Positions 1 to 8,497 are shown, counted from the first letter of the stretch. The stretch is DNA of 64,000 nt from Hydrogenophaga sp. (GCF_011772445.1 NZ_WVZN01000026.1:120960-184959), one strand, 5' to 3'. Notes: a model not told the origin generated them from the letters alone. Program-made: numbers and translations.

Positions 1-794
1 GGCGCACCGCCGAGTCGGTCTTGTTGACGTGCTGGCCGCCGGCGCCGCTGGCGCGGTAGGTGTCCACGCGCAGGTCGGCCGGGTTGATGTCGATCTGGAT
101 CGAGTCGTCGATCTCGGGGTAGACGAACACCGACGCGAACGAGGTGTGGCGACCGCCCGAGCTGTCGAAGGGGCTCTTGCGCACCAGCCGGTGCACGCCG
201 GTTTCGGTGCGCAGCAGGCCGAAGGCGTACTCGCCCTCGATCTTGATGGTGGCGCTCTTGATGCCGGCCGTGTCGCCGGGCGTTTCGTCCTCCACCGTGG
301 TGCTGAAGCCCTTGCGCTCGGCGTAGCGCAGGTACTGGCGCAGCAGCATGCTGGCCCAGTCGCAGGCCTCGGTGCCGCCGGCGCCGGCCTGGATGTCGAG
401 GAAGCAGTTGAGCGGGTCCGCCGGGTTGTTGAACATGCGGCGGAACTCGAGCTTTTCCACGTCGGCCGCGATCTTGGCGGCCTCGTTGGCAATGGTCTGC
501 AGGCCGGCGTGGTCGTCGTCGGCGGCGGACATCTCGTGCAGCTCGGTGTTGTCGGCCAGCTCACCGGCCAGGCGGTCCAGCACCAGCACCACGTCCTCGA
601 GGGACTTCTTTTCCTTGCCCAGGTCTTGCGCGCGCTTGGGGTTGTCCCAGACGGTGGGGTCTTCCAACGCGGACTCGACTTCCTTCAGCTTCGATGCCTT
701 GGCATCGTAGTCAAAGATACCTCCGCAGCTCGGCCACGCGGGTGGTCAGGTCATCGAGTTGCGTGCGGATGGCGTTGATCTGTTCGGCGTCCAT
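1..794 (-). CDS. prfB: Peptide chain release factor 2 (RF2), 3' end cut by window
   Basis: RF2 releases the finished peptide from ribosomes stopped at UGA or UAA. The visible 5' part encodes [20 protein letters not shown], then an in-frame UGA after codon 27. A +1 shift at that point continues into [14 protein letters not shown], which is typical RF2. The catalytic GGQ loop ([16 protein letters not shown]) lies near position 10-45 on the minus strand, so only the last part of the gene is missing. The ATG at 794 was chosen because it precedes the conserved short leader and the shift site. A lysS gene often follows prfB, but it would lie outside the window. Confidence 0.96.
710..725 (-). other. 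Programmed +1 frameshift site of prfB
   Basis: The minus strand reads CGGAGGTATCTTTGAC: an internal Shine-Dalgarno-like GGAGG, a three-base spacer, the slippery CTT codon and UGA followed by C. This is the autoregulatory site of RF2: when RF2 is scarce, the ribosome pauses at UGA and slips +1. The classic site has AGGGGG; here the purine stretch is GGAGG, but spacing and slippery codon are kept. Confidence 0.93.
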
Positions 795-865
795 GGCGGT
801 TCCTGCGTGTCTTCGGCGAAAAACGGCGATTTTCTCATGCAGGGGAGGGCCCCGGGACGAGGCGC

Positions 866-1375
866 CTAGAAGCGCACCGTGGTGCCCACCATGAAGGCCG
901 CCGTGCCCAGGAACTGCACCTCCAGCGAGAACCGGTCGTTGAGGCGGTAGCCCACGGAGGGAATGACCACCGGTGCGAAGCCGCCCACGTTCAGCGGCAC
1001 CTTGTCCTTGTACTTGCCGCGGTAGCCGTAGATGATGCCGGCGCTGACCGTGACGTAGACCTCTGGCCAGCGCACGAACAGGTCGGGGATGCTCTTGGCC
1101 ACGTAAGCGTAGGCCGATGGCTGCCCGAAGGAGTTGTTGAACAGCGCCAGGCCGCACATCTGGTTGTTCGGCAGGCGCCGGCTCAGGCTCATCAGATAGA
1201 CCTGCCGGTGTTCCTCGTCGAAGCGCCAGTGGTGGGTGTACGGCGAGGCGAAGACTTCGTAGCGCGGCTCGCCCTCGGGCAGGGGGTCGTCCCAGCCAGG
1301 GCAGAGGTTGAGGGCGAGGGCGGGACCGCTGGCGACCGCCGCGGCGAGGGCGAAAACGTGTCGTCGGATGGGCAT
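866..1375 (-). CDS. Exported PagP-like outer-membrane barrel protein, function unproven
   Basis: This 169-residue protein begins with a clear signal peptide (MPIRRHVFALAAAVASGPALA). The mature part has alternating aromatic/polar stretches (SPYTHHWRFD, YGYRGKYKDKVPLNVGGF) and ends in an aromatic C-terminal strand, TTVRF, as beta-barrel outer-membrane proteins do. The order of these motifs reminds me of a PagP-like family in Burkholderiales that is sometimes labelled as a glycerol-3-phosphate transporter, a label I would not trust. The ATG at 1375 gives a complete signal peptide. It stands alone between prfB and a hydrolase gene. A role in lipid A modification is only a guess. Confidence 0.6.
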   Translation of the reverse strand: MPIRRHVFALAAAVASGPALALNLCPGWDDPLPEGEPRYEVFASPYTHHWRFDEEHRQVYLMSLSRRLPNNQMCGLALFNNSFGQPSAYAYVAKSIPDLFVRWPEVYVTVSAGIIYGYRGKYKDKVPLNVGGFAPVVIPSVGYRLNDRFSLEVQFLGTAAFMVGTTVRF

Positions 1376-1434
1376 CGGTGCAGTCTGCCCGAATACGCCC
1401 CCTTGGACGCCGTCCGAGTGCAACAGCCGGTGAA

Positions 1435-2364
1435 TCAGGCCTTGTCCGACAGAAATGACTCGATCAATGTGGCCAATTCCTCGGGGCGGTCGTGGTGCAT
1501 CATGTGCCCCGCGTCTTCGACGATGGCGTGCCGCAGGTCGGGCACGTGCGCGATGCGCTCGCGGAATTCGTCCAGCGTGTAGCGGCCCTTCCACCACAGG
1601 CCCAGGCTGTCGTCGCTGGCCACCACGCACAGCGTGGGCGCGCTGATGCGGCGGTACACCTCGATCGCTTCCTCGGGCCGGAACAGCACGGCGTTGGTGA
1701 CCTTGTGCGCCGGGTCGCCGAGGATCGCCCAGCGGCCCTCGGCGTCGGGCCGCGCCCACTGGCGGGCCAGCCAGTCGGCCTTGTCCCGCGGCAGGCGCGG
1801 GTTGGTCTTCATCAGTCGGCGCGCCACGCCCTCGGCGTCGGGGTAGGTGCTCAGGTCCATGTCGCCGCGCCGCTGCGCGCGAATCTCGTCCAGCCACTGC
1901 GCGTAGCGTTTGGGCGCCTGCTCCGGCGGCGAGGCCGGCATGCCGAAGCCTTCCAGGTTGACGAGCCGGCGGATGCGCTGGGGCCGCGCGCCCGCGTACA
2001 GCGTGGCCACGTGCCCGCCCATGCTGTGGCCCACCAGGTCCACCGGCCGATCGGGGGCGATGGCGTCGAGCAGCGCATCCAGGTCGCCCAGGTAGTCGGG
2101 AAACCAGTAGCTGTCGGGCGCGGCGCCGTCGAAGCGGGTGTCGCCATAGCCGCGCCAGTCGGGCGCGACGATGTGGCGGTCTTCCTTCATCGCGTCGATC
2201 ACGAACTGCCAGGACGCGGCCACGTCCATCCACCCGTGCACCAGCACCAGCGGCGCCCGCGCCGGGTCGGGCGAGCCCCAGTGGCGCAGGTGGTAGCGCC
2301 AGCCACGGATGGGGAGAAACTCGCTGTGGGAGGGGCGTCGTGCTTGGTACATTCGCCCGATCAT
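1435..2364 (-). CDS. Alpha/beta-fold hydrolase
   Basis: A 309-residue hydrolase with the family's usual landmarks: the oxyanion-hole motif LVHGWMD, the nucleophile elbow GHSMGG with Ser114, an acidic residue in the CVVASDDS strand, and the catalytic histidine in AGHMMHHDRPEE near the C-terminus. No signal peptide is visible, so it should be cytoplasmic. The start at 2364 is preferred over the in-frame ATG at 2352 because GGAG lies five bases upstream of it. It is divergent from the acyl-CoA ligase gene with only 36 bases between them, so the two may share a control region. The substrate cannot be told. Confidence 0.88.
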   Translation of the reverse strand: MIGRMYQARRPSHSEFLPIRGWRYHLRHWGSPDPARAPLVLVHGWMDVAASWQFVIDAMKEDRHIVAPDWRGYGDTRFDGAAPDSYWFPDYLGDLDALLDAIAPDRPVDLVGHSMGGHVATLYAGARPQRIRRLVNLEGFGMPASPPEQAPKRYAQWLDEIRAQRRGDMDLSTYPDAEGVARRLMKTNPRLPRDKADWLARQWARPDAEGRWAILGDPAHKVTNAVLFRPEEAIEVYRRISAPTLCVVASDDSLGLWWKGRYTLDEFRERIAHVPDLRHAIVEDAGHMMHHDRPEELATLIESFLSDKA

Positions 2365-2400
2365 AGAGAGGCTCCGGTGGCGGGGCCCGGAGACAAAGGC

Positions 2401-4137
2401 ATGCCCACAGCCGCCCGCCGTCAAGGCCGCGACACCGTTCCTGACCTGTACGCCGCCCTGCACGCGGCATTCCGCTGGCAGGTGCCGGCCGAGTTCAACA
2501 TGGCCGAGGTCTGCATGCGCCGCTGGGCTGGCAGCCCGGCCAGCGCCCGCCGCACCGCCGTCATCGCCACGGCCCCGGGCATGGCTGATCGCGAACACAG
2601 CTACGCCGAACTGTTCGCGCAGGCGAATCGCCTGTCCAACGCGCTGGAAGCCCTTGGCGTGCAGCGCGGCGACCGGGTGGCCATCGTGCTGCCACAGCGC
2701 TTCGAGACCGCGGTGGCCTACATGGCCGTTCTGCAGATGGGCGCCGTGGCCATGCCGCTGTCGCAGCTCTTCGGTCCCGAGGCGCTGGAGTTCCGCCTGC
2801 GCGACAGCGAGGCGGTGCTGGCCATCTGCGACGCGAGCACCCTGGCGGCGGTACAGGGGGTGAGCGCCGCGTGCCCGCTGCTGAACGAACTGATCGCCGT
2901 CGACGCGCCCGACGGCACCGCGCGCGGCGGCGCGCTCGACTGGGCGCAACTGCTGGCACAGGAAGAAGCGCGCTTCGAGCCCGCTCACACGCGCGCCGAC
3001 GAAGCCGCCGTGCTCATCTACACCAGCGGCACCACCGGCAACCCCAAGGGCGCGCTCATCCCGCACCGCGCACTCATCGGCAACCTCAGCGGCTTTGTCT
3101 GCAGCCAGAACTGGTTTGGCTTCGACCCGTTCGACGCGGGCCGCGCCAGCGAGGCCGTGTTCTGGTCCCCCGCCGACTGGGCCTGGACCGGTGGCCTGAT
3201 GGACGCGCTGCTGCCCACGCTCTACTTCGGCCGGCCCATCGTGGCGCACAACGGCCGCTTCAGCCCGCAGACGGCGTTCGAGCTCATCGAGCGGCACGGC
3301 GTCACGCACAGCTTTCTCTTCCCCACCGCGCTCAAGGCCATGATGAAGGCCTATCCGCAGCCCAAGCGCCATTTCCGCTTCATGCTGCAGGGCCTGATGA
3401 GCGCGGGCGAGGCCGTGGGCGACGCGGTCTTCAACTGGTGTCGCGACGAGCTCGGCATCACCGTGAACGAGATGTTCGGCCAGACCGAGATCAACTACAT
3501 CGTGGGCAACTGCGCGCGCCTGTGGCCGGCGCGGCCGGGCAGCATGGGCAAGGGCTACCCGGGGCACCGTGTCGCGGTCATCGACGACGATGGCAACGAG
3601 TGCCCCGTGGGCGTGCCGGGGGACGTGGCCGTGCACCGGCGCGACGTGCACGGCGAGCTGGACCCGATCTTCTTCCTGGGCTATTGGAAGAACGACGCCG
3701 CCACGCAGGGCAAGTTCACCGGCAACCTGAGCAACAGCTGGTGCCGCACGGGCGACCTGGCGGTGCGCGACGCGGACGGTTACCTCTGGTATCAGGGCCG
3801 TGCCGACGACGTGTTCAAGGCCGCGGGCTACCGCATCGGGCCGAGCGAGATCGAGAACTGCCTGGTGAAGCACCCGGCCGTCGCGAATGCGGCGGTGGTG
3901 CCGAAGCCCGACAAGGAGCGCGGCGCGGTGGTGAAGGCGTTTGTCGTGCTGTCACCGGGACACATCGGAGACGCGGCGCTGGTCGCCACCCTGCAGGCGC
4001 ATGTGAAGGGGCGGCTGGCGCCTTATGAGTACCCGAAGGAAATCGAGTTCATCGAGGCCCTGCCGATGACGACGACGGGCAAGGTGCAGCGGCGGGTGCT
4101 GCGGCTGAAGGAAGAGGAGCGGGCGCGGGGCGTCTGA
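2401..4137 (+). CDS. AMP-forming acyl-CoA synthetase
   Basis: This 578-residue enzyme belongs to the adenylate-forming ligases, which activate a carboxylic acid with ATP and pass it to CoA or a carrier. The P-loop motif YTSGTTGNPKG begins at residue 207, the A5 motif FGQTE at 359, the hinge and A8 region (YRIGPSEIE) follows, and the catalytic lysine of TTTGKVQRR is Lys561. The sequence resembles acetyl/medium-chain acyl-CoA synthetases, but the acid substrate is not evident. It is the first gene of a three-gene plus-strand run; 55 bases separate it from a carrier-protein/hydrolase fusion, which suggests the carrier could accept its product. Confidence 0.9.
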   Translation: MPTAARRQGRDTVPDLYAALHAAFRWQVPAEFNMAEVCMRRWAGSPASARRTAVIATAPGMADREHSYAELFAQANRLSNALEALGVQRGDRVAIVLPQRFETAVAYMAVLQMGAVAMPLSQLFGPEALEFRLRDSEAVLAICDASTLAAVQGVSAACPLLNELIAVDAPDGTARGGALDWAQLLAQEEARFEPAHTRADEAAVLIYTSGTTGNPKGALIPHRALIGNLSGFVCSQNWFGFDPFDAGRASEAVFWSPADWAWTGGLMDALLPTLYFGRPIVAHNGRFSPQTAFELIERHGVTHSFLFPTALKAMMKAYPQPKRHFRFMLQGLMSAGEAVGDAVFNWCRDELGITVNEMFGQTEINYIVGNCARLWPARPGSMGKGYPGHRVAVIDDDGNECPVGVPGDVAVHRRDVHGELDPIFFLGYWKNDAATQGKFTGNLSNSWCRTGDLAVRDADGYLWYQGRADDVFKAAGYRIGPSEIENCLVKHPAVANAAVVPKPDKERGAVVKAFVVLSPGHIGDAALVATLQAHVKGRLAPYEYPKEIEFIEALPMTTTGKVQRRVLRLKEEERARGV

Positions 4138-4192
4138 GGGCCTGGACGGGCCGTGGCCCGGCCGGGCATGCCGTTTGCCGCGTGTCGGGGAT

Positions 4193-5500
4193 ATGGCCCA
4201 CGTCCCCCTCGCCGAAGCCGGACTGGAACGGCTTTTCACGCACGCCGCCGCACTTCCGGAGGCGGGGGACAACGCGGTTCACCGGATCATCCAGTTGCAG
4301 GTCCAGTTGATGGCGCAGCAGCTTGCGCTGCTGGCGGGCAGTTCGGCCCCCGTGGTCCCGGAGCCCTTGTCCAGCCCCGCTGTGCCCGATGAGGTCTGCG
4401 TGGTTGCCGACCCCGGAGCCGGCCCCGACCGCGCCGACTTCGCCGCGCCGGCGAATGCCAGGGAGCAGGCCATCGCCGCCATCTGGGCCCGCCTGCTGAA
4501 CGTCACCCGGATCGGGCGGAACGACAACTTCTTCAATCTCGGCGGCCATTCCTTGCTGGCCCTGCGCGCAGTCCAGGAGATGCAAGCGATCACCGGCGAG
4601 AAGATCGCGGTGTACCGCCTGATCCTCGAGACCCTTGGCCAGATCGCCGCGACCGGCGCGATCGAGGGAGCGCCTGCCGAGCCGGACGCCGACGACGGCT
4701 GGTCCGGCAACGCCATGACGCCCTTGCGCTTCGGCCCCGCCTCGTCTCTCTACGGCGTCTTTCATCCGGGCGCTTCGCGCGATGTCCGCCCCCGCGCCGT
4801 GCTGTTGTGCAACCCCTTTGGGCAGGAAGCGGTGCGTGTCCACCGCCTGTTCCGCGTCTTGGCCGAACGCCTCGCCAGCGCCGGCGTGGCCTGCCTTCGC
4901 TTCGATTACCACGCGAGCGGCGAATCCCTGGGCGAGGACCACGAAGCCGATCTCGAACGCTGGGTCCACGATGTGGTGGCCGCCGATGCGCTGCTGCGCC
5001 AGCGCGCCGGCGTGCAAGCGGTGGACTGGCTCGCGCCGCGCCTGGCCGGCGCCGTGGCGGTGAGGGCATCGGCGCAGGCATTGCCGGGCCCTCGACAGCT
5101 CGTGCTCTGGGAGCCGGTGGTGTCGGGCGCCCCGTATGTCGAGCACCTGCTGGCGGTGCAGGCCGCGACCATGGCCGACCTGCCGGACGGTGGTGCGCTC
5201 GCCGGGGAAGACGAGATCCTGGGCTTTGCTGTCAGCCGGCGCCTGCGGGAGCAGATGCGTGCCGTCGCGCCCGACGACTACCGGCACGCGCGGACCCGTT
5301 GCATCGCATGGATCACGTCGCATCGGCAGGCGGGCGGCGACGATTGGACCGCCGCGCTGCGGGCCGAGGGCGTGTCGGTGAGGCGCCATGCGCTTCCGCT
5401 CGATTTCGACTGGACGTCGGAGGAAGCCTTCAACACCGCGCTGGTTCCCAAGGATGCGCTGGAGCTCCTCGAATCGGTGTTGACCGGAGAGCCGGCTTGA
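4193..5500 (+). CDS. Orphan phosphopantetheine carrier domain fused to an alpha/beta-hydrolase-like domain
   Basis: About 435 residues in two parts. Residues 86-155 are a peptidyl/acyl carrier domain with the canonical pantetheine site DNFFNLGGHSLLAL, attachment Ser120. The segment before it (residues 30-50, IIQLQVQLMAQQLALLAG) resembles linkers that precede carrier domains in PKS/NRPS modules. Residues 170-435 look like an alpha/beta hydrolase (LLCNPFGQEA, LRFDYHASGES), but the expected G-x-Ser-x-G elbow reads APRLAG with Arg283 in the nucleophile place, as in some inactive or noncanonical relatives. The ATG at 4193 was chosen; a TTG at 4175 is also in frame. No PKS or NRPS lies nearby. The likely partners are the ligase upstream and the hydrolase downstream. 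Confidence 0.78.
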   Translation: MAHVPLAEAGLERLFTHAAALPEAGDNAVHRIIQLQVQLMAQQLALLAGSSAPVVPEPLSSPAVPDEVCVVADPGAGPDRADFAAPANAREQAIAAIWARLLNVTRIGRNDNFFNLGGHSLLALRAVQEMQAITGEKIAVYRLILETLGQIAATGAIEGAPAEPDADDGWSGNAMTPLRFGPASSLYGVFHPGASRDVRPRAVLLCNPFGQEAVRVHRLFRVLAERLASAGVACLRFDYHASGESLGEDHEADLERWVHDVVAADALLRQRAGVQAVDWLAPRLAGAVAVRASAQALPGPRQLVLWEPVVSGAPYVEHLLAVQAATMADLPDGGALAGEDEILGFAVSRRLREQMRAVAPDDYRHARTRCIAWITSHRQAGGDDWTAALRAEGVSVRRHALPLDFDWTSEEAFNTALVPKDALELLESVLTGEPA

Positions 5501-6411
5501 ATGAGCTTGGTCTCAGCTTCGGTCCCCAGCGGCGCTTGAGCGCCACGTTGACGCTGCCGCCTGACAGAGCGCCGGCCCGGATGGGCGTGGTGCTGCTCAA
5601 CGTCGGCATCATTCATCGCATCGGTCCGCACCGCTTCAACACCAAACTCGCACGCGCGCTGGCCCGCGAGGGTTGGGCCACACTCCGCATCGACCTCTCG
5701 GGCCAGGGCGACAGCGGCGTGCCGATCGAACCCCTGCCGTTCGAGCAGCAGGCCGTGGCCGACCTGCAAGCGGCCATGGACCACTTTCAGCGCGTGTGTC
5801 CCGTCGAGCGGTTCGTCATTGCCGGCATTTGCTCCGGTGCCTACAGCGGCCTGGCCGCTGCGCTGGCGGATGCGCGTGTGGACGGCCTCTGGATGCTGGA
5901 CGGTTACGCGTATCCCACGGCCAGGACGCGATGGAATCGTTACCTGCAGCCGCTTGTCGAGGCATCGCCCCGCGCGCTTGGGTCGTGGGCACGCAAGCTC
6001 GGCAAGCGCACGGCCCGCGCCGTCCGGGCCGCGCTCAGCCAGTCGACGACGCCGGAGGTATGGGACTTCGCGCGCCGTGCGCCCTCGCAGGACGCCTTCG
6101 GCCGCGACATTCAGGCGCTCGTCGATCGCGGTGTGGCGGTGTGCTTCGTGTACTCGGGCAACATGCGCTGGTACTTCAACTATCGGAACCAGTTGCGCGA
6201 CGCCTTCAGCGCATTCGACTTCGTCGGCCGCGTGCGCTGCGAGTACCTGCCGAAGGCCGATCACACGGCCACGACGCTGGCGACGCAACAGCAACTGATC
6301 CGCGGTCTGGCCGAGTGGCTGCGGAGCACGCGCGCATCCGATGGCGAGGGCGGGGCTCTCAATGCCGGGTCACCCAGACCATCCCGATGCTCACCCACGC
6401 CCCCAGGCTGA
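5497..6411 (+). CDS. Alpha/beta hydrolase with a cysteine elbow, coupled to the carrier fusion
   Basis: A 304-residue hydrolase-like protein starting at a TTG that overlaps the TGA of the preceding gene (TTGA), with GGAGA six bases upstream, so translation is probably coupled. It has an early strand LNVGIIHRIGPHR, the FDY-type strand LRIDLSGQGDSG, an elbow GICSGA in which Cys112 sits where serine is usual, and a late histidine in KADHTAT (His256). A Cys-His pair could make it a thioesterase or acyltransferase. The layout resembles the hydrolase 1/2 pairs known from exosortase loci, but no exosortase is present. Its last 53 bases overlap the 3' end of the convergent membrane-protein gene. Confidence 0.8.
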   Translation: MNELGLSFGPQRRLSATLTLPPDRAPARMGVVLLNVGIIHRIGPHRFNTKLARALAREGWATLRIDLSGQGDSGVPIEPLPFEQQAVADLQAAMDHFQRVCPVERFVIAGICSGAYSGLAAALADARVDGLWMLDGYAYPTARTRWNRYLQPLVEASPRALGSWARKLGKRTARAVRAALSQSTTPEVWDFARRAPSQDAFGRDIQALVDRGVAVCFVYSGNMRWYFNYRNQLRDAFSAFDFVGRVRCEYLPKADHTATTLATQQQLIRGLAEWLRSTRASDGEGGALNAGSPRPSRCSPTPPG

Positions 6412-7150
6412 AATAAGGCGTGAGCCACAAGGCATCCTCTTTCCATGCCGACCATTGCCGGCTGGGCACGCGCCGGACCATGGCATCGCGGGCGCCGCTG
6501 GTCAGGTCCAGGTAGCACACGCCCCGCGCCCGGCATTCGCGGTAGCGACGCAGGTACATGGGGGTGTCGATGGCGAGCACATAGGCGATGAAGCCCAGCG
6601 ATCCCACCAGGCCGAACAGGGCCGCCGCCTGCACCCACCCACTGCTGTGCTGCGCCACCACCGCCAGCAGAACGGCCGTCATGAAAAACCCCGCCGCCCA
6701 CAGCAGCGATTCCACGGCCTGCGTGATGTGGTTGAGCGTCAGCACGCTGTGCCAGCAAAAGGCCTGGGCCAGCGTCATGAAGACCGGGATGCCCCAGGCC
6801 GCCGTCTGGACGAGCGGCAGGCCGGCCTGCCCACCCAGCTGGTGGACCAGCAGGCCCAACTGGATGGCGAAGCAGATCTCCGCCACCGTGGCGGCCGTGC
6901 GGCCCAGGATGATGCTGGACAGCGGTGAGTCCACCAGCACCAGCCGCTCCAGGTCGACCCGGGGCAGCACCGAGCGGTACGCGCACACCAGCACGTAGAC
7001 GCCCGACAGCGCCAAGTGCCAATTGGCGTAGGCGCTGGTGCCGGCGCCGAGGTACCAGGCGACCAGCCACAGGCACACGTTCGCGACGGCCAGAACACAA
7101 AGCGCTCGCCACCAGGAGAGCGCTTGGCGATCGGCGCCGCAGAGGGTCAC
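6359..7150 (-). CDS. Multipass membrane protein, unrecognised family
   Basis: I do not recognise this 263-residue protein. Hydrophobic segments at about residues 15-35, 45-60, 85-105, 120-140, 150-170 and 180-200, plus a last one near the C-terminus, predict six or seven membrane spans. A basic, cysteine-containing stretch (YLRRYRECRARGVCYLDL) follows the sixth segment. The GTG at 7150 gives the longest frame and has no convincing ribosome site, so the true start is uncertain. The gene is convergent with the hydrolase at 5497-6411 and overlaps it by 53 bases, and it lies just downstream of a tiny membrane peptide gene on the same strand. Confidence 0.7.
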   Translation of the reverse strand: MTLCGADRQALSWWRALCVLAVANVCLWLVAWYLGAGTSAYANWHLALSGVYVLVCAYRSVLPRVDLERLVLVDSPLSSIILGRTAATVAEICFAIQLGLLVHQLGGQAGLPLVQTAAWGIPVFMTLAQAFCWHSVLTLNHITQAVESLLWAAGFFMTAVLLAVVAQHSSGWVQAAALFGLVGSLGFIAYVLAIDTPMYLRRYRECRARGVCYLDLTSGARDAMVRRVPSRQWSAWKEDALWLTPYFSLGAWVSIGMVWVTRH

Positions 7151-7168
7151 GGTGGAGCGGGAAGGGCT

Positions 7169-7243
7169 TCAGATCAGCCCGATGAAGCTGAGGATGAAGC
7201 CGACGACGACGACCAGACCGACGATGTAGATGATGGTGTTCAT
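7169..7243 (-). CDS. 24-residue single-span membrane peptide
   Basis: A very short gene coding for a peptide that begins MNTIIYIVGLVV and ends SFIGLI, almost entirely one hydrophobic helix. An unusually good Shine-Dalgarno sequence, AAGGAGA, lies about eight bases before the ATG, which is what makes it credible. I recall similar tiny MNTIIYIVGL-type proteins annotated in other Proteobacteria, with no known role. It ends 18 bases upstream of the start of the multipass membrane protein on the same strand, so the two may be co-transcribed and interact in the inner membrane. Confidence 0.72.
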   Translation of the reverse strand: MNTIIYIVGLVVVVGFILSFIGLI

Positions 7244-7375
7244 TGGTGTGTTCTCCTTGCGTGCAGTCAGATCCATCGTAGGGGGAGGGGTGTGCCCGGT
7301 GTGTCGGACGAGGTGAGCTTGAGCTGTAGGACAGTGACGTCGGTCCTGCGGCGGCGCGAGGACAGCTTGCGCGAG

Positions 7376-8296
7376 TCAAGCCACCGGCCTTCGCGATCGC
7401 GACTGATCCCGCGCCACCTCGATGAACTCCAGCACCTGCGCCCGCGGCTGCGAGCCGCGCCGCCACACCAGCCCCACGTCCACCGTGGGCACCGCGTCGC
7501 GCAGGGTGCGCACCTCCACGTGCTCCGCGTCCAGCGTCCAGGGGCGGTAGAGGAAGTCCGGCAGAACCGCCAGGCCCGCCCCCACGCCCACCAGCGAGCG
7601 CACGGCCTCCAGCGACGAGGTGCGCAGCAAGGTCCTCGGCTTCAACTGGTGGCGCGCCCATACGCTGCGCATCAGCACCTCGATGCGGTCCGCCTGCAGC
7701 ACCACCAGGTCCTGCGCCGCGATCTCCGCCAGGCCCACTTCCTCCTGCACGGCCAGCGGGTGGTCGGCGGCCATCCACACGCGGTTCGGTGAACGCGTCA
7801 GCGTCTCCGCCGTCAGCGCCTGCGGCTCGCCCAGCGCGTTCGACACCATGATCGCGATGTCCAGTTCGCCATTGATGAGCAGGTGCTCCAGGAAGGGCGG
7901 CTGGTCTTCCACCACCTGCACCTCCACAGCGGGGCAGGTGCGCCGAAAGCGGGCGAACACTTCCGACAGGTAGTAACCCGCCACCAGGCTCGTCACGCCG
8001 ATGGACAGCGAGCCCGCCAGCGGCGCCGCGCCCTCGCGCGCGCCGCGCGTGGCCTCGGCCACGGCGCCGATCACACGGCGCGCCTTCACCAGGAAACGGT
8101 GTCCCTCGGGCGTGAGGCGCATGCCCTTGGTGCTGCGCTCGAACAGCGTGAGGCCCACCGCGTCTTCCAGCTCCAGCACGCTCTTGGTGATGGCCGATTG
8201 CGCGATGTTGAGCATGCGCGAGGCCGCGGCCACCGAGTCCGATTCGGCCACCGCCAGGAAGTAGCGGAACTGCTTGAGCGTGAGGTGCCGGTTCAT
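7376..8296 (-). CDS. LysR-family transcriptional regulator
   Basis: A 306-residue LysR regulator. Residues 5-60 form the winged helix-turn-helix (LTLKQFRYFLAVAESDSVAA and SQSAITKSVLELED), and the rest is the two-lobed effector-binding domain with the linker GSLSIGVTSLV. The ATG at 8296 aligns with the usual start of the DNA-binding domain; an upstream frame extension reads as untranslated DNA. It is divergent from the polyamine-type ABC transporter operon, separated by 201 bases, and most likely controls that operon and itself. The co-inducer is presumably a polyamine or a breakdown product, which is inference from position only. Confidence 0.92.
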   Translation of the reverse strand: MNRHLTLKQFRYFLAVAESDSVAAASRMLNIAQSAITKSVLELEDAVGLTLFERSTKGMRLTPEGHRFLVKARRVIGAVAEATRGAREGAAPLAGSLSIGVTSLVAGYYLSEVFARFRRTCPAVEVQVVEDQPPFLEHLLINGELDIAIMVSNALGEPQALTAETLTRSPNRVWMAADHPLAVQEEVGLAEIAAQDLVVLQADRIEVLMRSVWARHQLKPRTLLRTSSLEAVRSLVGVGAGLAVLPDFLYRPWTLDAEHVEVRTLRDAVPTVDVGLVWRRGSQPRAQVLEFIEVARDQSRSRRPVA

Positions 8297-8497
8297 CGCG
8301 GTGCACGCCCTGCGGCAGGGCGCCCTGTTGCGGTGCAAAAAAGGAATCGCTGCCGGGGGCTATCGATTTTTTCGAACGCTGGCCGAGCTTATTTTGTATT
8401 TTGAAACGGTCAAGCCCCTGCCTAGCATGCCCCGCAGCCCAGGCGCCTGCGGCCCTGTGGTCGTGTTCAACCCGCAGCCAACCGAGGTGATTGACCC
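8297..8497. promoter_or_regulatory. Divergent control region between lysR and the ABC operon
   Basis: This gap contains the only AT-rich tract of the neighbourhood, around 8362-8406 (GATTTTTTCGAAC and TTATTTTGTATTTTGAAAC), where LysR binding and the two divergent promoters would be expected. A direct repeat ATTTTG/ATTTTG is visible. The plus-strand gene has a strong ribosome site, GAGGTGA, six bases before its ATG. Individual -35 and -10 boxes cannot be assigned with confidence. Confidence 0.45.

Noticed and set aside
866..1375. sn-Glycerol-3-phosphate transporter
   Set aside because: I recall this label on similar proteins, but a short exported barrel-like protein does not look like any known transporter for that compound.
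4193..6411. An exosortase/PEP-CTERM locus
   Set aside because: The hydrolase pair and ligase resemble exosortase A accessories, but there is no exosortase, PEP-CTERM protein or matching glycosyltransferase around them.
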